Shown: piece by piece, positions 53,471-61,900 of the stretch
Numbering within the stretch: the stretch's first letter is position 1
Layout: each line of letters opens with the position of its first letter
Notes under the pieces: generated by a model
The model's input: only the letters and a program-made list of their open reading frames with translations
The model's database searches: none
Told to the model about the DNA's origin: nothing
Position numbers and translations under genes: made by a program
From: JANQGH01 sp039177555
GTDB taxonomy: Bacteria > Pseudomonadota > Alphaproteobacteria > DSM-16000 > Inquilinaceae
Assembly: GCA_039177555.1 (NCBI GenBank)
Contig: JBCDFV010000019.1
Span: 10,480-74,479, forward strand
Reading direction: 5' to 3'
DNA length: 64,000 bases

Positions 53471-53518
53471 CGCCGATAGGACCATCGGCGAAGCCATCTA
53501 CTACTATGGCGGTCCTAT
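53471..53518. promoter_or_regulatory. two overlapping inverted repeats in the repressor-primase gap
   Basis: Hairpin A pairs CGCCGAT (53471-53477) with ATCGGCG (53484-53490). Hairpin B pairs ATAGGACC (53476-53483) with GGTCCTAT (53511-53518), which includes the primase ATG. They cannot form together. They could be operators or an RNA switch that hides the start codon. Confidence 0.4.
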
Positions 53519-54764
53519 GGGATTGCACGATATTCCTGGCCTGCTCGACAATGTCGAGGCATGGCAGCCGCTGGACGAAACGCTGGCCTGGCAGCCAAAC
53601 AGAGCTCTCGGCAATGCCGAGCGGCTGCGCGCGCGGTTCAGGGAAAACTTGCTCTATGTCGACAGTATTGGCTGGCACGCTTGGGACAAGCGCCGCTGGA
53701 ACCTGGTGAGCGGCGAGTCCGACGCGTTGCTCTATAGCCACAAGACGGCGTTAGCAATTCGCGGACAGGTGCGTGCGCTGGAGGCCGTCCTAACGCGTCG
53801 GATCTTCGAGGGTGGCGGGGCGCAACTCGACCTATCGGACGTGCGTGCCTTCGTGCAGCGCTGGTTCGGCTACAACCTCACGGGACTGACCTCGGAACAG
53901 GCGTTCCTGGTCATGTATGGCGAGGGCGCGAACGGCAAATCGACCATGCTGGAGGCGCTGCGGCCGGTGTTCGGCGACTATGGCGCCACGGTCGACATGA
54001 ACTCGTTTCTCCACAACGACCGCCAGCGGGGCAGCGACGCATCGCCGGACTTCGCGCGGCTGCCGGATATTCGCCTGGCCACGGCGGCGGAGATCAATAC
54101 CGGGGACCGGCTGTCGGAAAAGACGGTGAAGTCCATCACGGGCGGTGAGGCCATGACGGCGCGCCAACTGCACAAGCCCTTTTTCGAGTTCTATCCAGTG
54201 TTCAAGCTGATCCTGTCCTGCAATCAGAAACCCGTCATTCGAGGGCAGGACAAGGGCATTTGGCGCCGGGTGCTGCTGCTGCCGTTCACGCGGTCGTTCG
54301 ACAAGTCGGAAATCGACAAGCATCTGGTCGAAAAGCTGCGGCGCGAGGGCCCGGGCATCCTGAACTGGTGCCTGGACGGCTATCGCGAGTGGCGCGAGAA
54401 GGGGCTGCAGGTGCCGGACGCGGTGCTGGAGGCCACGGAGGGCTATCGCACCGATAGCGACCCCGTGGGCGAGTTCCTGGCCACGGCCCTGGGCCCGAAA
54501 CAGGGCAGCAATGTCACGGCGCGGGATCTCTATCAGTTCTATCAGCGCTGGGCGAAGGTGAACGGCATCTCGCCGATCAGCGAGACAGGCTTCGGCAAGC
54601 GCGCCAAGCAGCGGCTGGCGCACAAGAAAATCGGCATCCACTACTACATCGATATCCAGATCATGCAGTCGGCGATCGATGCCGTGGTGGCCGCCGAGGA
54701 CCGCGACAAGCCGCCGGACGACGACGGCCGCAGCACGCCGCCGCCGCCGGAGGGCGATTTGTGA
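53517..54764 (+). CDS. D5/P4-family primase-helicase, internally shortened
   Basis: A 415-residue protein. The helicase core is intact: Walker A MYGEGANGKSTMLEAL, Walker B and sensor region RLATAAEINTGDRLSEKTVK, and the Asn-containing LILSCNQKPVI, with a C-terminal GIHYYIDI segment. The N-terminal primase domain is missing. The D5_N part also breaks off: residues 20-75 (NLLYVDSIGWHAWDKRRWNL, KTALAIRGQVRALE) run directly into ILTRRIFEG-like sequence and FVQRWFGYNLTG, without the usual 100 or so residues between them. It ends PPPPEGDL. It is probably the replication protein of the element, now defective or minimal. Confidence 0.85.
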   Translation: MGLHDIPGLLDNVEAWQPLDETLAWQPNRALGNAERLRARFRENLLYVDSIGWHAWDKRRWNLVSGESDALLYSHKTALAIRGQVRALEAVLTRRIFEGGGAQLDLSDVRAFVQRWFGYNLTGLTSEQAFLVMYGEGANGKSTMLEALRPVFGDYGATVDMNSFLHNDRQRGSDASPDFARLPDIRLATAAEINTGDRLSEKTVKSITGGEAMTARQLHKPFFEFYPVFKLILSCNQKPVIRGQDKGIWRRVLLLPFTRSFDKSEIDKHLVEKLRREGPGILNWCLDGYREWREKGLQVPDAVLEATEGYRTDSDPVGEFLATALGPKQGSNVTARDLYQFYQRWAKVNGISPISETGFGKRAKQRLAHKKIGIHYYIDIQIMQSAIDAVVAAEDRDKPPDDDGRSTPPPPEGDL

Positions 54765-54835
54765 TGGGACGCCCATGAACGGTGTTTTCGCCCACAGGGT
54801 GTGCGTATTGGGCCTCTACACCAATACCGACCGTA

Positions 54836-55089
54836 AACCCTCCCTAGTCGCCCTAACCCGCCACCGAAAAAGGTGAGTAAAATCAATGGCCGTGGCGGGT
54901 TTGGCGGGTTGGCGGGTTACCGCAATGTTTCCCGTGTGCGCGTATCACCATCATGACTGAATCTCTTACGCGAAAAATAGGTACAAAACCCGCCAACCCG
55001 CCAGGAGGACAGGAAACACTCATGTATATCAACACGGTAAAGCCTGTGGCGGGTTCAGAATCAACCCGCCACAACCCGCCAAACCCGCC
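54836..55089. repeat. iteron-like unit 1 (GGCGGGTT type)
   Basis: Ten copies of GGCGGGTT or its complement AACCCGCC: direct copies at 54894, 54903, 54911 and 55048; inverted ones at 54855, 54987, 54995, 55063, 55073 and 55082. One copy of the other unit's word (AACCCTCC) lies at 54836. Fixed spacers are 68 bases (54919-54986) and 45 bases (55003-55047). The unit follows the primase gene directly. The arrangement looks like a satellite or plasmid replication origin. Confidence 0.85.
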
Positions 55090-55162
55090 AGCCGGTTTCG
55101 CAGGCCCTTGGCCGGGCTTTGACGGCACGTTCGATCCGGCTATGATCCATGCCTGGTTGTGA
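55022..55162 (+). other. short reading frame through unit 1, possible 46-residue peptide
   Basis: ATG at 55022 follows AGGAGGACAGG at a rather long spacing and starts MYINTVKPVAG. The frame crosses the iterons and ends with FDPAMIHAWL then TGA; the same frame continues WDKIWRQQVADAGKDEQRRA after the stop. The unit 2 equivalent is only MYIKTI. A remnant of a longer gene is more likely than a functional peptide. Confidence 0.25.
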
Positions 55163-55245
55163 TGGGACAAGATTTGGCGCCAGCAGGTGGCCGACGCGGG
55201 GAAGGACGAGCAGCGCCGGGCGACGGAGATGCCGATCCGCGGCCC

Positions 55246-55275
55246 TCGCCGCCGCCGCCGGAAGGCGATTTGTGA
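55246..55275 (+). pseudogene. 3' end remnant of a second primase gene
   Basis: The codons before unit 2 read PPPPEGDL and stop, the same ending as the full primase gene 511 bases earlier, followed by the same GATGGG. This is the tail of a duplicated primase gene whose body is gone. Confidence 0.75.
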
Positions 55276-55356
55276 TGGGGCGGCCGCACCTGGGCTCGGG
55301 GTTGCTGCTCGCGCAAGAGGGGTGCGGTTTGCGCTTCTACACCAATGGCGACAGCA

Positions 55357-55602
55357 AACCCTCCCAACCCTCCCAAACCCTCCAGAAAAAACACCGAGCG
55401 TTATCAAGCGCTTTGGAGGGTTAGGGAGGGTTGGAGGGTTTGCGCAGGGTTTCCCGCGTGCGCGTATCACTATGGATAAGATTTTTCTCACGCGTAAAAC
55501 ATGTCAAAAACCCTCCAACCCTCCCATTGAAGGTGAAAAACCTATGTATATCAAAACGATATAGTATATGGAGGGTTTGAAAACAACCCTCCCAAACCCT
55601 CC
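55357..55602. repeat. iteron-like unit 2 (GGAGGGTT type)
   Basis: Eleven copies of GGAGGGTT or its complement AACCCTCC: direct at 55415, 55425, 55433 and 55570; inverted at 55357, 55366, 55376, 55509, 55517, 55585 and 55595. The spacing matches unit 1 (68 and 45 bases), offset by 522 bases. No GGCGGGTT copy is present. The three left direct copies form a G-rich tract with four GGG runs. Confidence 0.87.
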
Positions 55603-55784
55603 CATGGACGAGAATGCAGCATCGCCAAGGCCGAAAACCGAACCCAAGACGCTCACCCGATCGAATGGCAGGCCCGGCACCACGTCGACGGTGTGCCGGC
55701 CCTAGCGCCAGTCGACCAGCAAGTCAGCGACGCCAAGGGTAGCGTCGGGCGCCGGTCGCTAAGCGGCGGACGCCACTCGAGGCT

Positions 55785-56146
55785 ATGCTGGCAAGAGAAT
55801 CAATCTCGGAAGCGCGATTTGAGGCCGGCATTCAGTTCGCCCGACTGTTTGCCGTGGCTCGTTTCGAGCCGCTGGACGCCGCCGGCCTCTTACGCCCACC
55901 CGGCGGCGGTTGGACCGACCCAACCGACGCCATGATCGGCGCACGAGAACAGGAATGGGCGAAACTGGTCCGCCTAGCGTCGAAGCCGCCTGGATCGTCG
56001 TAGGTCAGGAGCGCTCCATAAGGGAGTTCTGCCAGTTGATGCGCTTCGTGAAGGACAGGCCGCTTAACCATTTGTTGGCCTGTGGACTAGTGAATGGTGC
56101 GCTCTCGGTGATGTCAGCGCACTTCCGAAGCGATCGCGACGATTAG
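55785..56146 (+). pseudogene. phage/island protein with frameshift
   Basis: The first part (55785-55975) reads ARFEAGIQFARLFAVARF and GGGWTDPTDAMIGAREQEW. A one-base frame change near 55975-55985 then gives VEAAWIVVGQERSIREFCQL and VNGALSVMSAHF to the stop at 56146. Together they look like one short protein of the kind found in alphaproteobacterial prophages, split by a frameshift. Bases 55604-55784 hold further frame-broken pieces (for example IEWQARHHVDGVPALAPV), so the gene may have been longer. Confidence 0.55.
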
Positions 56147-56208
56147 TCGACAACTCGTCATTCACGATAGGATGCTGTCTCTTACGTCATCGGAGGGGTA
56201 GCCGGCTG

Positions 56209-56886
56209 ATGCAGCGGTTTCGTTGGCAGATTGAGGTCATGGGGCACGACTTTGATATCGACGCTCTTTCAGCAATAGACCCTGCACTGGTGACGAGCAA
56301 AGATGATGATAGGCGGTATGTCTCTCACCCGGACTGGGAGCAATTGAATGATGCCGGCGCCGTCCGGAGTGCAGCGACCACTCTCACTGGCCGGCTGTCT
56401 TCGACGCTCGCGTTGACCAGAGGCAACTCTCCCGTAGAGGTTGGCCATTTGACGCGCGAGTTTGGAGCGGACGGCCCTCGAGCGGTTCACCACCTCGACG
56501 CAGTGTCGATTTCGTCTCGCTCAAGTGTTGGAACGCCGTCGCTTGGGGGTGGTGCACCCTCGGTTGACAGCGCACGGCCCTACGAAGTCCGACTCGACGA
56601 GCTCAGGCATCGGTCCATCAAAGTGAATCACATAGTCGAACTGATCGTCGATTCGCGTTGGACTGAACTCTACAAAGCATACGAAGCACTTCGCCACGAA
56701 CTTGGAGGACAAAACGGAATCGCCGCCAACCAAATTGCGACGGTAAGCGAAATCAAGAGTTTCACGCGATCGGCACAGCCACATGGGCATTATGAGCAAC
56801 ATTATCCGAACCCAATTCCGCATGATGCAGCGGTGAGTCTTTTGAAGCGTCTGCTTCGTGCACTGGTGGATCGCAAAAACCCATGA
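56209..56886 (+). CDS. hypothetical protein of the island
   Basis: A 225-residue protein of unknown family. It has no signal peptide or membrane segment. The middle is Ser/Gly-rich (DAVSISSRSSVGTPSLGGGA) and the C-terminal half is helical (IKVNHIVELIVDSRWTELYK, DAAVSLLKRLLRALVD). Its base use is less GC-rich than the core genes. Its intact frame among decayed neighbours suggests it is recent or selected. The N-terminal start at 56209 follows GGAGGGGTAGCC at a long spacing. Confidence 0.6.
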   Translation: MQRFRWQIEVMGHDFDIDALSAIDPALVTSKDDDRRYVSHPDWEQLNDAGAVRSAATTLTGRLSSTLALTRGNSPVEVGHLTREFGADGPRAVHHLDAVSISSRSSVGTPSLGGGAPSVDSARPYEVRLDELRHRSIKVNHIVELIVDSRWTELYKAYEALRHELGGQNGIAANQIATVSEIKSFTRSAQPHGHYEQHYPNPIPHDAAVSLLKRLLRALVDRKNP

Positions 56887-56902
56887 CAGTTTAAACTGAA
56901 CT

Positions 56903-56965
56903 AGAGCCGGATCGCCCAAAACCGAGTCGCTAAGGCGACACGGTTTTGGGCGTGAATCCGCCTCT
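56903..56965. repeat. palindromic element 1
   Basis: A long hairpin: CGCCCAAAACCG (56913-56924) pairs perfectly with CGGTTTTGGGCG (56941-56952), and the inner GTCGC pairs with GCGAC around a TAAG loop. Outer arms AGAGCCGGAT and ATCCGCCTCT pair with one mismatch across a three-base bulge. It may be a terminator for the gene before it or a small mobile palindrome. Confidence 0.7.
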
Positions 56966-56976
56966 AATCAACTAGA

Positions 56977-57040
56977 TAGAGCAGATTAACGAGCAGTCTC
57001 AGGGCTGACGATCGGCCCGGAGATTGCTCGATCTGCTCTA
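56977..57040. repeat. palindromic element 2
   Basis: TAGAGCAGAT (56977-56986) pairs with ATCTGCTCTA (57031-57040); then CGAGCA with TGCTCG, TCTC with GAGA and GGGC with GCCC, with a three-base bulge and one mismatch. It is 12 bases after element 1. Confidence 0.7.
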
Positions 57041-57128
57041 GACGACCGTCGTCTTGGTTGATACTTGCGCCCGCCCGGCACCCGCCGTGGCGAGCGTTGT
57101 CGTTGGCGCGTGAAAGGGGATCGGTAGC

Positions 57129-57899
57129 GTGCTCGACATCTCGCTGGACCACAACAGCGATCGATACGCGCGGTATCTGACACGGACGGCGTGCGACGTG
57201 ATGATGGTGGAGCGCCAGGCGCTGCCCCGAATCCTCCGCCAGCCGACGTCATGGATTAGCCAGGGCATCCGTTTCATGCCGGCGACCAAGGCCGAACTGA
57301 TCTCGTCGGTGTATGTGTTGCCGGGACAGCGGCAATATCTGCCTCCAAGCGGCTATGATCTGCGGCGGCCAGGCACGGTCGGCGGGTGGCGCGGCCGGTC
57401 AACCAGCGGGTCAACCGCTATGGCAACCCGACGCGCGGCACGGTCCGGCGTCTGCTGGCGCGGCCGAACACCTTCGCCAGGCGCGTGAACGGCGTCGATG
57501 GGATCTGCCAACGGGCGGGGGCGCCGAAACCCTCGGCCGAAACTGCTCGTCGCCTTTGTCAAGCGGCGCGCGGTGCGCCGGCGCTACATGTGCCAGGACC
57601 GCGTCGCCCGGACCGTGTTCGACCGCCACCCGGAACACTTCATCGCGGCCTTGGCGGACGCCGTTCGCAACGCCGAACGCCGCAAGCCGACGCCGCTAAC
57701 CGAGCGCCCCGCCCCAGGCGGGGCGGGCAAGGGCCGACGGGTCCTTCCTAGCCACCAAAACACCCGAGGGTATTTAGCGCCGCGGTGTCTCAGAGTCGGC
57801 GATCAAGATTTGGGATTGTTGTTTTTCTTTCTCCTGTTTCCACACAGGATCCTCCATCCAAGATCCTATCGCTGCGGCGGGACGGTGTTGCTTGGATGA
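57129..57899 (+). pseudogene. phage minor tail/virion-like protein, two frameshifts
   Basis: The first segment (57129-~57380) reads YARYLTRTACDVMMVERQAL and ISQGIRFMPATKAELISSVY. A second frame then gives RPVNQRVNRYGNPTRGTVRR and RRVNGVDGICQRA up to about 57490. The first frame resumes with PKLLVAFVKRRAVRRRYMCQ and VFDRHPEHFIAALADAVRNA. Put together this resembles a phage minor tail or virion-associated protein of about 190 residues. Two compensating frame changes break it; the real reading probably ended near 57700. Confidence 0.55.
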
Positions 57900-58913
57900 A
57901 CTGTCTCTGGCGTTCGAGGCGAGCCCGATCCGGCCAACGGCTCTCCCTCCAACGGTCTCAAGTCTAGTGACAAGGTCATGCCAACTGCGTTGAAAGCTAT
58001 TCGCGATTGCACAACGTTGTTGGACTCGTCGCTCGTGTCGAGTGCGATTGACGGTCGTGCAAGACAGAAATCGGGCTTCATCACGATGCATGACAGCTAC
58101 TGCGCGCTATGGGTTGAACCGGCGGTGATAGGTATGTGCCGCACAGCGTCACTCTCGCTAAGCAACCGTCGTTAGTAGAGGCCGAGCCAGCGAAAAGGGC
58201 TCAACCTCATCGCGGAGCGCCGTCTTGCTCTGTTAGACTTGCTCGGACACGCCTTGCGGGTGAGGACAGATTGCCTGTCTTGCGAGGGAGAACAACGGTC
58301 TATCTTAGACGCAATAGCAAAAAAATTATTCAACAATAGAGAGCTTTGCTCACCCTTTTTGCGGAAGATTTACGAGCATGTCCCGCACAGTGTGTCCCCA
58401 ATCGTGAGCGTTAAGGCTGGCTATCACGGTTTCGTGTTCTGATGGACGGTTTGTGCCACAGTCTCAAATTCAACGGCCATGTTTGGCCAATTGAGAACAA
58501 AGCTGATGGCGGACACATCAGCCCGCACTTGTCGAGGGTTTTCTCGTAAAATCAATCTTGTAATACTCTCGTCGCACACCCGAATTTCTTGAGAGTAATG
58601 GAGCAGGCGAAGAATCGAACTGCAAACTCGATCATACATGACCCATTGTTGCCAATTTTGGCAAAATATATTGGCATCATTGTGCCTATTTCTCGCACTA
58701 AAAACCCAACTGGAAATAATTGAATCGGCTCGTTAGTGCATTTGCATTGAGCCATGCGTTGAATTCGCGCAGTTGGGGTCTGTGTCTTCACGCAACGTGT
58801 TTTGGAGTGTCTGGGCTTATTGTCTCAAGCGTCCCGGATTTTTGCTCCAAATAGACGTTCATGTGAAAAGAAGCGGAAGCCCTCTGCGGATTAAGTGAAG
58901 CAAAGGGGTCATC
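57900..58913. other. gene-poor, AT-richer kilobase
   Basis: No convincing gene in about 1 kb. Open frames here are short, lack ribosome-binding sites and have no recognisable motifs. Bases from about 58290 to 58890 are visibly AT-richer than the rest of the window. It probably contains the right junction of the element and the promoter of the next gene, but I cannot place either. Confidence 0.5.
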
Positions 58914-61900
58914 ATGTCACGTAAACTTCGTTGTACATCAAGGGTACGGAGAAACTTGCTCTACAGTGCGTTTCTTCCTTTACCGTTTCTTTCCGTTCCG
59001 ACGAACGTACACGCCGACAGCTGTGTGACCGTCGGCACGACGACGACCTGTCAAACCAACGGCGATCCAGACAACACTGTTCCGCCCCTCAACCTCCCAA
59101 CGACGACAGATCTTAACATAGAGAGTGGTGTCTTTGCCGGCAGCATACTTCTCGGTGGATTGCCGACGAACATTGATGTGTCGGGGGGATCGCTGGCAGG
59201 TGGCATCCAGAATGTCGGTGGCAGCGATGTGGCGATCCTCTCGGGAGGGCAAATCGGCTTCCTGTCCCTTTCAGGCGCGGGCGGCGACATAGTTAGCCTG
59301 TCCGGTGCGAGCATTTCGTCTGGTATTTTCGCTGGAGATGACGCCGACATCGTTACGCTGTCGGCTGGAACGGTGGGATCGGCGCTTGTGGCAGGCGCGG
59401 TTGTTTCCGGCTCTGGCGACGATACGCTCACTCTGTCAGGTGCAGCGGTGTTCGGCACGATCAACGCCGCCGGCGCGGGCAATAATCAAGTCAATCTGCT
59501 CGACGGTAGCCTTGATGCTACGCAGATGGGCGGCACCGGCGTGGCCTTTATCGGTGGTGACGACAGCGATGCTTTGGGCCTGAACGGCGCGGACGTGTTC
59601 GGCGATGTCGCCACCAATGACGGGGACGACAACATCACGGTCGTGTCGGGTCTCTTGGTAGGTGACGTGCTGGCGGGCGACGGCGCCGACGCGGTGTTGG
59701 TCGAAGGCGGCACCGTCGACGGCGACATTCTTGGCATGGTCGGTGCTGACACGATCGAGATCGGTGGCGGCACTGTCGTCGATGTCTTCGGGGGTGAGGG
59801 CGACGACGCCATCACGTTGCTTGGTGGCGAGATTGTTGGCGATGTCTCTGGCGGGGTGGGCGACGACACGGGCTTCGTCACCGGCGCGTTCGACTTTGAC
59901 AATCTGGGCGCGGGCATCGGCTTCTTCGCCGGCGACGACAACGGCCCGATGGATGACGGCAACGATACGTTAGTGTTCACGACATGGGCTGGCGCAGTCA
60001 ATGCGGACCGTCTGCCGGAATGGAACACGGTCAACATCGTCGACGGCTCACGTGCGACCTTCACGGGTGGCACGCTGCAGACCGATAGCGACATGATGGG
60101 CGACGATATCGAGGTCTCGGTTGATGCGGGCGCCACCCTGCTGCTCAGCAACAATGGTCCGGGCGGCGGCGATCTGATTATCGACGGCAACGTGACGAAT
60201 GACGGCTTGGTAGATCTGAGCGGTGCCGACAGCGGGGCCGACAACGTGTTGACGGTCAACGATAGTTTCGCATCCGATGGGGATGTGACCCTGGACACGG
60301 TCCTTGATGATGGAAAGGGCGTTTCGGATACGACCGACCTTCTGGTTGTTGGCGGCGACACGTCCGGGGCCACGGATGTGACCGTGCTCAATGCCGATGG
60401 CCCTGGCGGGCTGACTGGTCGGGGCGCGACCGACGGCATCCTGATCGTCGAGGTCGGCGGTGCCTCGGATGGCGATTTTGTCCTGGCGAATGACGTCGTG
60501 GCCGGGATCTTCGAATACGACTTGAACCAGGCTGACGGGCAGAATTGGTACCTGCAGTCCGACTTTCTGCCCCAGATCCCCATCTACGAAAGCCTGCCAA
60601 GCGCGCTGCAAACCATTGGTCTGTCGCTGACCGGTCAGTTGGTCGAGCGCGTAGGGGTGCGCTCCGGCGCGCCGAGCCCGTTGACCGATGCGGCCGGCAA
60701 CCCGGTCGTCGGCGGTCAACCGGTCGATACCGCCCTTTGGCTTCGTGGTGTTGGTGCGTCGCTTGAAAGTGAAGGCGATCTGGACAGCACGACTGGTGCC
60801 AGCTTCGACCAGGATCTGGGCTTCGTGCAGGGCGGCGGCGAGGTCGTGGTCAGCGAAAGCGCATCGGGCCGGCTGCTGATCGGCGCGCTGGGCCATTGGG
60901 GCAACAGCTCGTTGGATGTTGACACCGGCGGTCTGCGGCGCGGCAGTATGGACATCGACTTCTATGGCGGCGGCCTGACGGCGACCTGGTACGGCACCAA
61001 CGGTCTCTATGTCGACGGCGTGGTGCAGTACACGGCCTACGACATCGACATCTCTACCGCGAGCCGCTGGACCGGCCAAAGCACCGACGGTTACGGCGTC
61101 GCTGTTTCCGGCGAGGCCGGGTATCGCATCCAGCTCAGCGAGCGTTTCGCGATCGTGCCGCAGGCACAGTTGACCTGGCAGACGGTTGATTTCGACGACT
61201 TCACCGACCCGGATGGTGTGGCTGTCAACCTAGACGACGGCGACAGTTTGGTCGGCCGGCTGGGCGTGGCGCTGGAAAGCAGCGGCACGATCGGCAACTC
61301 GCTGGTCACCGGCTATGGCGAGGTCAATCTGCTGCACGAGTTCCTGGGCGACAACACGGTCAATACGACCACTGAGTTGGGTGGCCGCATTCCGCTGAAC
61401 CAGAACCTGGGCGGCACCTCGGCCGAATTCGGGCTCGGCGGCACCGTGGCGCTGACCGACAGCGTCTCGCTCTATGCGGAGGTCGACTACACCCTGCCGT
61501 TCGACAACGGCGTTGAGGGCTTTCAGGGGCTGGCCGGTATTCGGGTGAACCTGAACCCACCGCCAGCTCCGCCACCACCGGCGCCGGTGGTGGCGCCGGT
61601 GGCGGACAGCGCCTTCATCGTCTTCTTCGATTGGGATCGCGCGGATCTGACGCCTCAGGCCAACGTGGTTCTCGACGATGTCGTGATGAGCGCGAACCGG
61701 AGCGGTTATGCCTCCGTCAGGCTCGATGGTTACACCGATCTGTCCGGGTCGGCGGCCTACAATCTCGGCCTGTCGGAACGCCGCGCCAACTCGGTCGCCA
61801 ACGGCTTGATCGCGCGCGGCATCGCGCCCGATGAGATCGTCATCAGGGCCTTCGGCGAGGAGAACCCGTTGGTGCCGACCCCCGACGGTGTGCGCGAGCC

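Noticed and set aside
55415..55440. Telomere-like repeats at unit 2 (GGGTTAGGG)
   Set aside because: The match to a telomere word occurs once by chance within the GGAGGGTT array; the region is internal to the chromosome.
54883..55491. A long minus-strand frame (202 residues) across both iteron units
   Set aside because: It exists because the iterons lack stops in that frame. The protein is repetitive (NPP and PTLPNPP strings), has no start signal and matches no family.
54855..55602. The repeat region as a CRISPR array
   Set aside because: The words are only 8 bases, occur in both orientations, and the spacers are repeated between the two units. None of this fits a CRISPR array, and there are no cas genes.
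56977..57040. Palindromic element 2 as an integron attC site
   Set aside because: The required outer RYYYAAC and GTTRRRY boxes are not present at the stem ends, and no integron integrase is seen.
58424..58791. Two short minus-strand frames in the AT-richer gap (58424-58639 and 58552-58791)
   Set aside because: They are 71 and 79 residues long, overlap each other, lack ribosome-binding sites and have no recognisable feature.
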